Shown piece by piece: positions 26,554-35,932 of a stretch of DNA of 64,000 nucleotides. Location: contig NZ_CP071090.1 in the NCBI RefSeq assembly GCF_017301735.1, positions 2,046,001-2,110,000 of the forward strand. Reading direction: 5' to 3'. The notes below the pieces were generated by a model. The model saw nothing but the letters and a program-made list of their open reading frames with translations. It made no database searches and was not told the origin of the DNA. Made by a program: the position numbers and the translations under genes. Source of the stretch: Pyxidicoccus parkwaysis (GTDB lineage: Bacteria > Myxococcota > Myxococcia > Myxococcales > Myxococcaceae). Position 1 is the first letter of the stretch, and the number at the start of each line of letters is the position of its first letter.

Positions 26554-27912
26554 CTACCCCGTCGCCGCCTTCGAGGGAGCGGCCTGGGGCAGAAAAATGG
26601 TGAAGGTGCTGCCCTCGTTGGGCTGGCTCTCCACCTTGACCTCCCCGTCCATGGCCTGCAGCAGGTGCTTGACGATGGAAAGCCCCAGGCCGGTGCCGCC
26701 CATGTCGCGGCTGCGACCCTTGTCCACCCGGTAGAAGCGCTCGAAAATGCGGGACAGGTGCCGGGGCTCGATTCCCAGCCCGGTGTCCTTCACGCGCACC
26801 ACGCACCTGCCGTCCTCACACGCACCGTAAACGTCCACACGCCCCCCGGCCGGCGTGTATTTCACCGCATTGTCGAGCAGGTTGAGCAGCACCTGCTCCA
26901 CCGCGCGTGAGTCTCCCAGGGCCCGCAGCTCTCCCGGGACGTGCAGTGAAACCCGCTGCGACTTGCCCTCGGCCTTGGGGCGCACGGTGTCCGCGGCGCG
27001 GGCGGCGGCCTCGGCCAGGGGCACCTCGGTGAGCTGCAGGCGCACCTCACGCGACTCCAGGCGCGACAGCTCCAGCAAATCCTCCACCAGCTCGGACAGT
27101 CGCTCGGACTGGCGGTGGATGATCTCCACCATCTTCGGCGCCATGACGGCGTCGTTGAGCGCGCCGCCCTGCAGCGTCTCCGCGTAGCCGCGGATGGCGG
27201 TAATCGGCGTGCGCAGCTCGTGCGAGACGTTGGCCACGAAGTCCTTGCGCACCTTCTCCAGGCGCCGCAGCTCGGTGATGTCGTGGAAGACGGCGGCGCT
27301 GCCGGGCAGGTCCCTGCCGAGCGGGGTCACCCGGACGGAGAGCGTGCGGGGGAACAGGCCCTCCAGCTCCAGCTCGAGCCGCGTGGAGGTGCCCTCGCCG
27401 CACGCGCGCATCACCGCGTCGTGGAGCACGTCGTTGCGCAGGAGCGCCAGGGGCCGCTGGCCGATGAGCTCACCGGTGGGCTGGAGGATGTCGCGGAGCG
27501 CGTCGTTGTGGCGCAACACGGTGCCCTCGGCGTCCGTCACCCAGACGCCCTCGGCCATGCCGTCCAGCACGGCGGTGAGTGTCCGGGCCTCCTGCGTGAG
27601 CCGCGTGTTCCGCGCCGACAACCGCGAGTGCAGCGAGTCGATGGCGCCCTCCAGGTTGGCGACCTCCTCGAGCTGATCCGGGTCCGACGGATGCGTGGCG
27701 AGCGCGCCCTCGGCGCGGCCCCGCGTGTGGAGGGCCAGCGTGTCGAGCTGCCGCTGCAATGCGCCCCGGCTGACACCCAGGGCCATCAGCGAGCCGGCCA
27801 GCGTGACGAGCGCCGCGGCCAGCGCGCTCGCCGGCGAGTCCAGCACGGCGACGAGCACCGCCACCACGAGGGCCGGTACGAGCAGCGGAAGGAGGATGGC
27901 GCGCAAGGTCAT
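26554..27912 (-). CDS. phoR: PhoR-like sensor histidine kinase
   Basis: 452 residues. Two closely spaced N-terminal membrane segments (~5-45) with almost no periplasmic loop, HAMP-like linker, PAS domain (~110-215, LTAVLDGMAEGVWVTDAEGTVL), dimerisation domain with the phospho-accepting His in FVANVSHELRTPITAI, N-box LLNLLDNAVKYT, G1 VKDTGLGIE, F-box FERFYRVDKGRSR, G2 GGTGLGLSIVKHLL. This PAS/HK layout without a sensor loop is that of PhoR, which senses phosphate through Pst/PhoU. Follows its regulator by 19 bp. Confidence 0.92.
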   Translation of the reverse strand: MTLRAILLPLLVPALVVAVLVAVLDSPASALAAALVTLAGSLMALGVSRGALQRQLDTLALHTRGRAEGALATHPSDPDQLEEVANLEGAIDSLHSRLSARNTRLTQEARTLTAVLDGMAEGVWVTDAEGTVLRHNDALRDILQPTGELIGQRPLALLRNDVLHDAVMRACGEGTSTRLELELEGLFPRTLSVRVTPLGRDLPGSAAVFHDITELRRLEKVRKDFVANVSHELRTPITAIRGYAETLQGGALNDAVMAPKMVEIIHRQSERLSELVEDLLELSRLESREVRLQLTEVPLAEAAARAADTVRPKAEGKSQRVSLHVPGELRALGDSRAVEQVLLNLLDNAVKYTPAGGRVDVYGACEDGRCVVRVKDTGLGIEPRHLSRIFERFYRVDKGRSRDMGGTGLGLSIVKHLLQAMDGEVKVESQPNEGSTFTIFLPQAAPSKAATG

Positions 27913-27931
27913 GAGCGACGGCGTCCTTGCC

Positions 27932-28612
27932 TCACTGCGGGCTGAGCTTGTAGCCCACGCCGCGCACCGTCTCGATGATGTCGCCCGCGGGGCCCAGCTT
28001 CTCGCGCAGCCGCTTGATGTGCGTGTCCACGGTGCGGGTGTGGATTTCCGCCTGGATGCCCCAGACGTCGGACAGGAGCACCTCGCGCGTCTGCACGCGG
28101 TCGCTGCGCTCCAGCAGCGTGCGCAGCAGGCGGAACTCCAGCGCGGTGAGCACCACCTCCTCGCCCTTCACGCGCACCTGGTGCCGCGCGGTGTCCAGGA
28201 CGATGTCGCCGGACGTCAGCACCGCCGCCGGGCCCTCCTCCGCGTCTCCGCGGCGCAGCACCGCCTTGACGCGCAGGAGCAGCTCGCGCACGGAGAAGGG
28301 CTTCACCACGTAGTCGTCCGCGCCCAACTCCAGGCCCTGCACGCGGTCCGTCTCCTGGCCCTTCGCGCTGACGATGATGACGTTCGTCTTGCGCAGCTCG
28401 GAGTCGCCCTTGAGCATGCGCAGCACCTCGCTGCCCGCGATGTCCGGCAGCATCATGTCCAGCAGCACCAGGTCCGGCGGCTGGGCGCGCGCCCGAGACA
28501 GGCCGCCCGCGCCGGTGTTCGCCGTGTCCGTCTCGAAGCCGGCGGCCCGGAGGTTGTACTCAACGAGTCCCGCAAGGTCCTGCTCGTCCTCGATGATCAG
28601 GATGCGCGTCAT
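27932..28612 (-). CDS. phoP: PhoB/PhoP-like response regulator
   Basis: 226 residues from ATG at 28612 (GAGGATTCC before it). Receiver with Asp52 in LVLLDMMLPD and Lys in YVVKPFS; winged-helix domain with TVDTHIKRLREKLG and ETVRGVGYKL. Its receiver and output domain closely resemble the orphan regulator at 17124-17813, so the two may share DNA sites. A PHO-box-like element lies ~195 bp upstream, suggesting autoregulation. First gene of a phoP-phoR-phosphoesterase set. Confidence 0.92.
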   Translation of the reverse strand: MTRILIIEDEQDLAGLVEYNLRAAGFETDTANTGAGGLSRARAQPPDLVLLDMMLPDIAGSEVLRMLKGDSELRKTNVIIVSAKGQETDRVQGLELGADDYVVKPFSVRELLLRVKAVLRRGDAEEGPAAVLTSGDIVLDTARHQVRVKGEEVVLTALEFRLLRTLLERSDRVQTREVLLSDVWGIQAEIHTRTVDTHIKRLREKLGPAGDIIETVRGVGYKLSPQ

Positions 28613-28805
28613 GGAATCCTCTCGATGTGTCCAGCGAGCCGCGAGCGAGCGGCCGGGCGTCGGCCGGGACGCATCCTCCCGGAGAGGCCCGCATGGGCTC
28701 CTGTCCCCAGGGAGAAACTCCCGCGCGACGACCCGCCCACCCATGCATCAAATCGGCTCCATCAAAACGTTATTTGGAGAATCCACGAAGGGGCCGCCAC
28801 CAGGG

Positions 28806-28823
28806 GTGACGGTGGCGTGACAT
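28806..28823 (-). promoter_or_regulatory. PHO-box-like element upstream of phoP
   Basis: On the minus strand, ATGTCAC-GCCA-CCGTCAC: two 7-bp units separated by 4 bp (11-bp period), the same architecture as the E. coli PHO box (two CTGTCAT units, 4-bp gap). Five or six of seven bases agree in each unit. It lies between divergent phoP and yceD; a PhoB-type regulator is the expected binder. Confidence 0.5.
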
Positions 28824-28909
28824 CTTCGTGGCGGAGTTGGACAGGGGCGTGTTGACCGGGGAGGGCCCGCCCTCTATGTTGCCCGCCCCATTTTGCCTGG
28901 AAGTCGTAA

Positions 28910-29515
28910 ATGCGCGTAAAGATTGAACAAATCAAGGAGACGGGGCTTCAGCTCAACGAGCCCATCGGTCTCGAGCTGCTCGGCGAGGCGCTGGGCGGTG
29001 GTGACTCCGGTGAGGACACCGGCTTCCGCGCGGCGGGCCCGTCCACCCTCAAGGCCTCGCTCAAGAAGGTGAGCGGCGGCGTGCTGCTGGAGGGGCAGTT
29101 CACGGCGAATGTCGCCAGCCAGTGCAAGCGCTGCCTGACCGACGTGACGCTGAAGGTGCCGGTGTCCTTCACCCTCAACCTGGTGCCCGAGTCGCTCGTC
29201 CACGGCGACGACTACCTGAAGGACGACGAGTCCCTCATGGAGAAGAAGGAGCGCAACCAGAACAACGAGTCGGGCGGCTCCTTCGAGCTGGACGACGTGG
29301 ACGAGGAGGTCTTCGACGGGAAGACCATCGACCTGGACCCCATCGTCCGGGAGCAGCTCCTGCTGGCGCTGCCGATGAACGTCGTCTGCCGCGAGGACTG
29401 CAAGGGCCTGTGTCCCCAGTGCGGCATCAACCGCAACGAGGCGACGTGCTCGTGCGAGACGAAGCCCGTGGACCCGCGCCTGGCGCCGCTGAAGAACATC
29501 AAGCTGAACAACTGA
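28910..29515 (+). CDS. YceD/DUF177 family protein
   Basis: 201 residues. The DUF177 core is visible: ASQCKRCLTDVTLKVPVSF in the middle and the C-terminal metal-binding region CREDCKGLCPQCG...CSC followed by DPRLAPLKNI. An acidic, Asn-rich loop (residues ~103-125) is inserted before IDLDPIVREQLLLALPM. YceD proteins have been linked to 23S rRNA accumulation and are normally encoded directly before rpmF on the same strand. Here rpmF follows in the opposite direction. Confidence 0.92.
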   Translation: MRVKIEQIKETGLQLNEPIGLELLGEALGGGDSGEDTGFRAAGPSTLKASLKKVSGGVLLEGQFTANVASQCKRCLTDVTLKVPVSFTLNLVPESLVHGDDYLKDDESLMEKKERNQNNESGGSFELDDVDEEVFDGKTIDLDPIVREQLLLALPMNVVCREDCKGLCPQCGINRNEATCSCETKPVDPRLAPLKNIKLNN

Positions 29516-29530
29516 GGCCGAGTCGGGGCC

Positions 29531-29559
29531 GGCCTCGCTCCGGAAAACGGAGCGGGGCC
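29531..29559. terminator. Stem-loop after yceD
   Basis: GGCCTCGCTCCG (29531-29542), loop GAAAA, CGGAGCGGGGCC (29548-29559); 12 bp with one G-U pair. Lies 16 bp past the yceD stop. No U tract follows directly, so termination would be weak. Confidence 0.5.
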
Positions 29560-29577
29560 CCGGGCCCGGAAAAAGCG

Positions 29578-29613
29578 AGGGCCGCGACCTCCGGAAGTGG
29601 AGGCGCGGCCCTT
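29578..29613 (-). terminator. Terminator of rpmF (bidirectional hairpin)
   Basis: AGGGCCGCG-A-CCTCC (29578-29592) pairs with GGAGG-CGCGGCCCTT (29599-29613), one bulged A, loop GGAAGT. On the minus strand the stem is followed by CGCTTTTT, a proper U tract, so it should stop rpmF transcription; in the other direction only TTGTTGCTT follows. Confidence 0.75.
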
Positions 29614-29643
29614 GTTGCTTCCAGCGCCGGTGAGGCGCTGTTC

Positions 29644-29832
29644 TCAGCCCTGAGCCTGGGGAACCACCTCACGGCCCTTGTACTGGCCGCAGGCGCTGCA
29701 GGCGCGGTGAGGCATCACCGGCTCCTTGCAGTTGGGGCACTTGGTCACCTGCACGGCGACGCGCAGGTTGCTGTTGGCCGCGCGGCGGCGGTCGCGACGC
29801 ATCTTGGAAGTACGCTTCTTGGGGACACCCAC
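29644..29832 (-). CDS. rpmF: 50S ribosomal protein L32
   Basis: 62 residues, standard length. N-terminus MGVPKKRTSKMRRDRRRA is diagnostic. The zinc-binding type is shown by CPNC and CSAC pairs flanking KEPVMPHRA. In most bacteria rpmF lies between yceD and plsX on the same strand; here it is reversed while both neighbours keep their usual order and direction. Its own promoter must lie in the 29833-30329 gap. Confidence 0.97.
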   Translation of the reverse strand: MGVPKKRTSKMRRDRRRAANSNLRVAVQVTKCPNCKEPVMPHRACSACGQYKGREVVPQAQG

Positions 29833-30329
29833 GGCTCACCTCTATATCGACGCCGACCCGGGGGTTTGAAGCCAGCCCGGACCAGTTGAGTCCAATGTCT
29901 CAAGCGCTGTGCCGGGGTCCCCGGCGTCCTGCGCAACACTCTCTGAACCACACCGGGCGGAGACGGTTGCTCGAAGGCTCCCGTACTCCATGTCCGGCTT
30001 CGGAAGGCGGCGGACCCTAGCGGCTCGGAGCCCCCGAGTCAATGCGCCTGCGCGACCCGGAGAGACTTCTCCCACCCCGTGTCCGTGCCTTCACCTCCCA
30101 CAGCCCTACCTCCGACTGGGGCGCGGTGACAACGCCCGGCGGGGTGGGCTCATTTCTCCGGCTTCTGACAGGGATGGCCGCCTCTGGAGGCCGCCGTCCC
30201 GGGGGGGCCACCCAGTCGTTGCCCCCCTGGGGCCTTCCTGGTGTGCTCCGCCCCCGCCGCGTCCCCCCCCTTCCATCGCGCGGCCGGGAACCCCTCTATG
30301 ACGCACAGGCACACACGCGGGTGGCGGCC
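29833..30329. other. Divergent intergenic region between rpmF and plsX
   Basis: About 500 bp. The plsX frame stays open through much of it, but the extra N-terminus would be Pro/Arg/Gly-rich and unlike PlsX, so it is taken as non-coding. It must contain the rpmF promoter and probably the promoter of the fatty-acid operon. No terminator, clear -35/-10 pair or RNA motif was recognised. Confidence 0.5.
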
Positions 30330-31391
30330 ATGAGGCTGGTGCTGGATGCCATGGGCGGCGATCACGCTCCGGCCGCCCCGGTGGAGGGGGCGCTCCTCTT
30401 CGCCAGGGCCCACCCCGCCCATGAGGTCATCCTGGTGGGCGACCAGGTACGCATGGGCCCGCTGTTGTCGAAGGGCCGGCCTCCGTCCAACCTCCAGGTC
30501 CACCACGCCTCCGAAGTGGTGGAGATGGACGACCACGCCTCCGCCGCCTTCCGGAAGAAGCGGGACTCGTCCCTGCGCGTGGGCTTCGAATTGGTGCGGG
30601 AGGGCAGGGCGGATGCGCTGGTGTCCGCGGGCAACTCCGGCGCCGTCATGGCGGGTGGGCTGCTGACGCTGGGGCGGCTGCCCGGCGTGGAGCGGCCAGC
30701 CATCGCCGCGCTCTTTCCGGCCCTCAAGGGTGGAGGCCGCTGCCTGCTGCTGGACGCGGGCGCCAACGTGGACTGCCGGCCGTCCCACCTCGCGCAGTTC
30801 GCCGTGATGGGCGAGGCCTACGTGCGCGCCCGCCTGGGTGTGGCCCGGCCCCGCGTGGGGGTGCTCTCCAACGGGGAGGAGGCCTCCAAGGGCACGCCCC
30901 TCACTCGCGAGGCCAGTGAGCTGCTGCGCCGCTCCGACCTGGACTTCGTGGGCTACGTGGAGGGCAAGGACCTCTTCTCCGGCGACGTGCAGGTCGTCGT
31001 CACCGACGGCTTCACCGGCAACATCGTCCTCAAGACGTCCGAGGGCGTGGGCATGGGCGTCATCGGCCTGTTGCGCCAGGCGATTGAAAAGCGCGGCGGC
31101 CTGCCGGAGAAGCTGGGCGCGCTGCTGCTCCAGCCCGCGCTGGCGGGACTTCGTCGGGTGGTGGACTACGCGGAGTACGGCGGCGCTCCACTGCTGGGCA
31201 TCCAGGGCGTGGGCATCGTCGCGCACGGCCGCTCGACGCCCCGTGCGCTCTACAACGCACTGGGCGCCGCACTCGCCATGGCGGAGGGCGGCCTCCAGGA
31301 AGAGCTGACGCGTTGCATTGAGCGAGCCAGTGTCTGGCTTCCTACCCACCAGAAGGGAAAAAAAGCGACAGACGAGGTCGTTTCCGATTAG
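30330..31391 (+). CDS. plsX: Phosphate acyltransferase PlsX
   Basis: 353 residues from ATG at 30330; start chosen because MRLVLDAMGGDHAP is the conserved N-terminus. LVSAGNSGAVMAGGLLTLGR, LLDAGANVDCRP, VTDGFTGNIVLKTSEGV and YAEYGGAPLLGIQGVGIVAHG (split by position ~285-305) are PlsX motifs. Makes acyl-phosphate from acyl-ACP for phospholipid synthesis. Head of the plsX-fab gene cluster. Confidence 0.96.
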   Translation: MRLVLDAMGGDHAPAAPVEGALLFARAHPAHEVILVGDQVRMGPLLSKGRPPSNLQVHHASEVVEMDDHASAAFRKKRDSSLRVGFELVREGRADALVSAGNSGAVMAGGLLTLGRLPGVERPAIAALFPALKGGGRCLLLDAGANVDCRPSHLAQFAVMGEAYVRARLGVARPRVGVLSNGEEASKGTPLTREASELLRRSDLDFVGYVEGKDLFSGDVQVVVTDGFTGNIVLKTSEGVGMGVIGLLRQAIEKRGGLPEKLGALLLQPALAGLRRVVDYAEYGGAPLLGIQGVGIVAHGRSTPRALYNALGAALAMAEGGLQEELTRCIERASVWLPTHQKGKKATDEVVSD

Positions 31392-31447
31392 AGAGCTTGG
31401 CCCGGGCGTTGGGTTCCGACGGACGAATCTCCCTCTGGAGAACCCTC

Positions 31448-32431
31448 GTGGCATGCACCAAGATCATCGGAACCGGCTCCTACGCCCCCTCCCGGGTCAT
31501 CACCAACCAGGAACTGGAGCAGCGCGTCGACACCTCGGACTCCTGGATTCGCGAGCGCACCGGCATCCAGGAGCGGCGAATGGCGGCACCCGGAGAGTCC
31601 ACCAGTGACATGGCCGTCGCGGCCGCACGGCGCGCGCTGGACATGGCGGGCGTGAGCGCCGAGGAACTGGACCTCATCGTCGTCGGCACGATTACCGCCG
31701 ACATGCCCATGCCCTCGTGCGCGGCCTTCGTGCAGGCGAAGCTGGGCGCGCGGCGCGCCTTCGCCTTCGACGTGGGAGCGGCGTGTGCGGGCTCGCTCTA
31801 CGCCATGAGCGTGGCGGACCAGTTCGTGCGCTCGGGGCAGGTGCGGCGCGCGCTCGTCATCGGCGCGGAGATGCTCACCCGCGTGGTGAACTGGGAGGAC
31901 CGCAACACGTGCGTCCTCTTCGGGGACGGAGCGGGCGCCATGGTGCTGTCGCCGTCGGACGAGGACGGGCGCGGCATCCTCTCCACGCACCTGCACACGG
32001 ACGGGGAGATGGCGGAGTTGCTCACCATCCCCGGCGGCGGCTCGCACACGCCCATGACGGAGGAAGCCGTCCGCCAGAAGCTGAACACGCTGCACATGAA
32101 CGGGCGCGAGGTCTTCAGGTTCGCGGTGCGCGCGCTGGTGGATTCCACGCACGAGGCGCTGGCCACGCACGGGCTGACGGTGGCGCAGGTGGACCACGTC
32201 ATTGCGCACCAGGCCAATGCCCGCATCCTGGACGCCGCGCTGGAGCGGCTGGAGATTCCGCGAGAAAAGTGTTGGCTGAACCTGCACAAGTACGGCAACA
32301 CGTCGTCGGCCTCGCTGCCCATGTCGCTGGACGAGGCGCACCGCGCCGGCAGGCTCCAGCGGGGTGATGTCATCGCGATGATGGCCATCGGCTCGGGCAT
32401 GACGTGGGGCAGCGCAGTCGTGCGCTGGTAG
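31448..32431 (+). CDS. fabH: Beta-ketoacyl-ACP synthase III
   Basis: 327 residues from GTG at 31448 (GGAG 8 nt upstream); an upstream TTG in frame adds 17 non-conserved residues. Catalytic triad: Cys113 in VGAACAGSLYAM, His in IAHQANARI and Asn in YGNTSSASLP. Condenses acetyl-CoA or a branched starter CoA with malonyl-ACP; myxobacteria use isovaleryl-CoA heavily, so a branched-chain preference is possible. Stop codon lies inside a short hairpin that is repeated downstream. Confidence 0.96.
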   Translation: MACTKIIGTGSYAPSRVITNQELEQRVDTSDSWIRERTGIQERRMAAPGESTSDMAVAAARRALDMAGVSAEELDLIVVGTITADMPMPSCAAFVQAKLGARRAFAFDVGAACAGSLYAMSVADQFVRSGQVRRALVIGAEMLTRVVNWEDRNTCVLFGDGAGAMVLSPSDEDGRGILSTHLHTDGEMAELLTIPGGGSHTPMTEEAVRQKLNTLHMNGREVFRFAVRALVDSTHEALATHGLTVAQVDHVIAHQANARILDAALERLEIPREKCWLNLHKYGNTSSASLPMSLDEAHRAGRLQRGDVIAMMAIGSGMTWGSAVVRW

Positions 32432-32468
32432 AGCGCACGGATGGGTCGATGCGCTGGTAGAGCGCACG
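32420..32468. repeat. Duplicated 19-bp hairpin sequence at the end of fabH
   Basis: TGCGCTGGTAGAGCGCACG occurs at 32421-32439, across the fabH stop, and again at 32450-32468. The first copy with its preceding G is a hairpin: GTGCGCT-GGTAG-AGCGCAC. A third partial copy (GCTGGTAG) follows. It looks like a local duplication of the 3' end of fabH and could affect mRNA stability or the fabH/fabD ratio. Confidence 0.7.
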
Positions 32469-32518
32469 CTGGTAGTAGGGCAACGAAGAACACAGGAAGC
32501 AGGAGGCGGAGACCGCAC

Positions 32519-33451
32519 ATGGCGAAGGTCGCGTTCGTGTTCCCCGGGCAGGGCAGCCAGGCCGTGGGGATGGGCAAGGACCTCTACGAGAAGTTCCCCG
32601 AGGCCCGGGCCGTCTTCGAGGCCGTGGACGAGGCGCTGGGGGAGAAGCTGTCCACCCTGTGCTTCGAGGGGCCGGAGGACGCGCTGAAGCTGACGGCCAA
32701 CACCCAGCCGGCCATCCTCACCGTGTCCGTGGCGGCCCACGCCGTCTTCGCGAAGCGCGGCCCACAGCCGGCCTTCGTGGCGGGCCACTCGCTGGGCGAG
32801 TACTCCGCGCTGGTGGCCGCTGGCGCCCTGGGCCTGGGTGACGCGGCGAAGGCCGTGCGCGCGCGCGGCACCTTCATGCAGGACGCCGTCCCCGCCGGAG
32901 TGGGCGCCATGGCCGCCGTGCTGGGCCTGGAGCCGCAGAAGGTGAAGGCCGCCTGCGACGCCGCGGCCGAGGGCCAGGTGGTGGCCCCCGCCAACTACAA
33001 CTCGCCCGAGCAGACCGTCATCGCCGGCAACGCGCAGGCGGTGGAGCGCGCCGGGGTGAAGTGCAAGGAGGCCGGCGCCAAGCGCGTCATGCCGCTGCCC
33101 GTGTCCGCCCCCTTCCACTGTGCGCTGATGGACCCGGTGAAGCCGCGCCTGGCCGAAGTGTTGGGTAGGGTACAGATTCACGCGCCCACGGTGCCGGTGG
33201 TGACGAACGTGGAGGCGCGCCCCAACTCGGACGCCTCGCGCGTGGTGCCGCTGCTGCTGGAGCAGGTCAGCTCTCCGGTGCGCTGGATTGAGTGCGTGGA
33301 GGCGCTGAAGGCCGAGGGCGTCACCCGCGTGGTGGAGCTGGGGCCGGGCAAGGTGCTGTGCGGCCTCATCAAGCGCATCACCAAGGACATCGAGACGTTC
33401 AACGTGGAGGACGCCGCGGGCCTGGAGAAGGTCCTCGCGGCGCTGGGGTGA
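32519..33451 (+). CDS. fabD: Malonyl-CoA:ACP transacylase
   Basis: 310 residues. [16 protein letters not shown] at the start, active-site Ser91 in [14 protein letters not shown], Arg in VRARGTFMQ, and catalytic His in [10 protein letters not shown]. Loads malonyl groups onto acyl carrier protein. Follows fabH after an 87-bp gap containing the duplicated hairpin; fabG follows 5 bp after its stop. Confidence 0.97.
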   Translation: MAKVAFVFPGQGSQAVGMGKDLYEKFPEARAVFEAVDEALGEKLSTLCFEGPEDALKLTANTQPAILTVSVAAHAVFAKRGPQPAFVAGHSLGEYSALVAAGALGLGDAAKAVRARGTFMQDAVPAGVGAMAAVLGLEPQKVKAACDAAAEGQVVAPANYNSPEQTVIAGNAQAVERAGVKCKEAGAKRVMPLPVSAPFHCALMDPVKPRLAEVLGRVQIHAPTVPVVTNVEARPNSDASRVVPLLLEQVSSPVRWIECVEALKAEGVTRVVELGPGKVLCGLIKRITKDIETFNVEDAAGLEKVLAALG

Positions 33452-33456
33452 GCACA

Positions 33457-34206
33457 ATGAGCGGCTTCAAGGACAAGGTCGTGCTGGTGACGGGTGGCTC
33501 GCGCGGCATCGGCCGGGCGTGCGCGGTCGCGTTCGCCAAGGCGGGCGCCTCCACCGTGGTCATCAGCTATGCGGGCAACGAGGCGGCGGCCAACGAGACG
33601 GTGGGCATGCTCCAGGCGGCCGGCGCCAAGGCCGAGGCCGTGAAGTTCGACGTGGCGGACACCGCCGCGGGCGCCAGCGCCATCGACACCGTCGTCAAGA
33701 CGCACGGGCGGCTGGACGTGCTCGTCAACAACGCGGGCGTGGCGGTGGATGGCCTCGTCATGCGGATGAAGGACGAGGACTGGGACAAGCAGCTCGACAC
33801 CAACCTGAAGGGCGCCTTCGCGCTCATCCGCGCGGCCAGCCGCCCCATGATGAAGCAGCGCGGCGGAGCCATCATCAACATCACCTCCGTGGTGGGCGAG
33901 ATGGGGAACGGCGGGCAGGCGGCCTACTCGGCCTCCAAAGCAGGGCTCATCGGCCTGACGAAGTCCGTGGCCCGGGAGCTGGCGAGCCGGAACATCCGCG
34001 TCAACGCCGTGTCCCCCGGGTTCATCGGGACGGACATGACCTCCTACCTGAGCGACGAGCTGCGCCAGAAGATGGTGGACGGCATCCCCCTCGGCCGGCT
34101 GGGCAACGCGGAGGAGGTCGCCGGGGCTGTCCTGTTCCTGGCGGGGGACGCCGCGTCCTACATCACGGGCGAGGTCCTGAAGGTCAACGGCGGCATGTAC
34201 ATGTAA
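33457..34206 (+). CDS. fabG: 3-oxoacyl-ACP reductase
   Basis: 249 residues, SDR fold. NADP-binding [13 protein letters not shown] motif, catalytic Ser144, Tyr157 and Lys161 (YSASK), and [10 protein letters not shown] after the active site. Reduces 3-ketoacyl-ACP in each elongation round. ATG at 33457; the stop of fabD is 5 bp upstream. Confidence 0.96.
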   Translation: MSGFKDKVVLVTGGSRGIGRACAVAFAKAGASTVVISYAGNEAAANETVGMLQAAGAKAEAVKFDVADTAAGASAIDTVVKTHGRLDVLVNNAGVAVDGLVMRMKDEDWDKQLDTNLKGAFALIRAASRPMMKQRGGAIINITSVVGEMGNGGQAAYSASKAGLIGLTKSVARELASRNIRVNAVSPGFIGTDMTSYLSDELRQKMVDGIPLGRLGNAEEVAGAVLFLAGDAASYITGEVLKVNGGMYM

Positions 34207-34313
34207 CCCAAGGTTGGATTGCCGCCGGGCGTGGGATATACCGCGCCCGCTTTCGAGTCAGGGCCCGGGAAGCCTCCGGGCCGTCATCATGGTTCCAGGA
34301 GGATTCAACACAT

Positions 34314-34556
34314 ATGTCGACGTCAACGATTGAGACCAAGGTCAAGAACATCATCGCCGACCAGCTCGGGGTGGGAGAGGACGAGATCAAGCCCGAGTCG
34401 TCCTTCATCGAGGACCTTGGCGCGGACAGCCTCGACATCGTGGAACTCGTGATGGCGATGGAAGAGGAGTTCGAGGTCGAGATTCCCGACGAGGAGGCCG
34501 AGAACATCAAGACCGTCGGCGACGCCATCAACTACATCAACACCCACAAGAAGTAG
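34314..34556 (+). CDS. acpP: Acyl carrier protein
   Basis: 80 residues, strongly acidic. Phosphopantetheine Ser39 in [18 protein letters not shown] is the diagnostic motif. A strong AGGAGG lies before ATG at 34314. It is preceded by a 107-bp gap that may hold an additional promoter, as is common for this highly expressed gene. Confidence 0.98.
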   Translation: MSTSTIETKVKNIIADQLGVGEDEIKPESSFIEDLGADSLDIVELVMAMEEEFEVEIPDEEAENIKTVGDAINYINTHKK

Positions 34557-34645
34557 GCCGCACACCAGGGCGTGCCGGGGTGCGGGGAGACGCCCGCGTA
34601 TTGCGTGGCGTCCCCGGTGTCCCTGAAGCGCCATTGGAGAGGACC

Positions 34646-35899
34646 GTGTCACACCGTCGAGTCGTCGTCACCGGTACCGGGCTCATCTCGGCACTGGGCA
34701 CTGGAACCGAGAAGAACTGGCAGGCGATGCTCGCCGGCAAGTCGGGTATTGGTCTGGTTACCCGCTTCGACCCGGGGAAGATCGACGCGCGCATCGCCGG
34801 CGAAGTGAAGGACTTCGAGCCGGAGCAGTTCATCGACAGGCGCGAGGTGCGCCGGATGGACCTGTATGCCCAGTACGCCATGGCCGCCGCGGATATGGCC
34901 GTGAAGGAGTCGGGCATCCCCATCGGCGCGGACCAGCCGAACGGCTACGCGCCGGAGAAGGTGGGCGTCATCGTCGGCTCGGGCATCGGTGGCATCTCCT
35001 CGCTCGAGGAGCAGCACCGCAAGGGCCTGGAGAAGGGGTTCGACCGGCTGTCGCCCTTCTTCATCATCCAGATGATCGTCAACATGGCGCCCGGCCTCAT
35101 CTCCATGCGGTACAACTGCAAGGGCCCCAACTGGGCCCCGGTGTCCGCATGCGCCACCAGCGCCCACGCCATTGGCGAGGCCTACAAGTCCATCAAGCTG
35201 GGTGAGACGGACGCGGCCATCGCCGGCGGCGCCGAGGCGGCCATCACCCCGCTGGGGCTGGGTGGCTTCTCGGTGATGAAGGCGCTGTCCACGCGCAACG
35301 ACGACCCGGCGGGTGCCAGCCGGCCCTTCGACAAGGACCGTGACGGCTTCGTCATGGGCGAGGGCGCGGGCATGCTGGTGCTCGAGGAGCTGGAGCACGC
35401 CAAGAAGCGCGGCGCGAAGATTCTCGCTGAGCTGGTGGGCTACGGCGCGAACTCGGACGCGTACCACGTGACGCAGCCGGCCCCGGAGGGTGAGGGCGCG
35501 GCGCGCTGCATGCGGCTGGCGCTCAACTCGGCGGGGATGAATCCGGAGGAGGTGGGCTACATCAACGCCCACGGCACCTCCACCCCGTTCAACGACGCCA
35601 ACGAGACCAAGGCCATCAAGGCGGTGTTCGGCGACCACGCGCGCAAGCTCGCGGTGTCGTCCACCAAGTCGATGACGGGCCACATGCTCGGCGCCGCGGG
35701 TGGCGCGGAGGGCGTGGTGAGCGCGCTGGTGCTGTCTCGCAACGTGCTGCCGCCCACCATCAACCAGACGACGCCCGACCCGGACTGTGACCTGGACTAC
35801 GTGCCCAACGCGGCGCGCGAGGCCCGGGTGAACGCGGTGATGAGCAACTCGTTCGGTTTCGGCGGCACCAACGCGGTGCTGCTGTTCAAGCGCTTCTAG
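34646..35899 (+). CDS. fabF: Beta-ketoacyl-ACP synthase II
   Basis: 417 residues from GTG at 34646 (GGAGAGG upstream). Catalytic Cys169 in [12 protein letters not shown], His in [12 protein letters not shown] and His in [12 protein letters not shown]. Elongates acyl-ACP with malonyl-ACP and sets the long-chain profile. Last member of the fab cluster. Confidence 0.97.
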   Translation: MSHRRVVVTGTGLISALGTGTEKNWQAMLAGKSGIGLVTRFDPGKIDARIAGEVKDFEPEQFIDRREVRRMDLYAQYAMAAADMAVKESGIPIGADQPNGYAPEKVGVIVGSGIGGISSLEEQHRKGLEKGFDRLSPFFIIQMIVNMAPGLISMRYNCKGPNWAPVSACATSAHAIGEAYKSIKLGETDAAIAGGAEAAITPLGLGGFSVMKALSTRNDDPAGASRPFDKDRDGFVMGEGAGMLVLEELEHAKKRGAKILAELVGYGANSDAYHVTQPAPEGEGAARCMRLALNSAGMNPEEVGYINAHGTSTPFNDANETKAIKAVFGDHARKLAVSSTKSMTGHMLGAAGGAEGVVSALVLSRNVLPPTINQTTPDPDCDLDYVPNAAREARVNAVMSNSFGFGGTNAVLLFKRF

Positions 35900-35932
35900 C
35901 CGGCGCGCTCGGGCCGGCTCCAGGGGACTCGC

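Noticed and set aside
30042-30329. N-terminal extension of PlsX
   Set aside because: Extension is Pro/Arg/Gly-rich and absent from the family; the conserved start is at 30330.
31388-33457. A 689-codon open frame on the minus strand opposite fabH and fabD
   Set aside because: Composition is antisense-like and the plus-strand genes are certain.
35899-35925. Inverted repeat AGCCGG/CCGGCT after fabF as terminator
   Set aside because: No T-run follows and rpiB starts 33 bp later, so read-through is likely.
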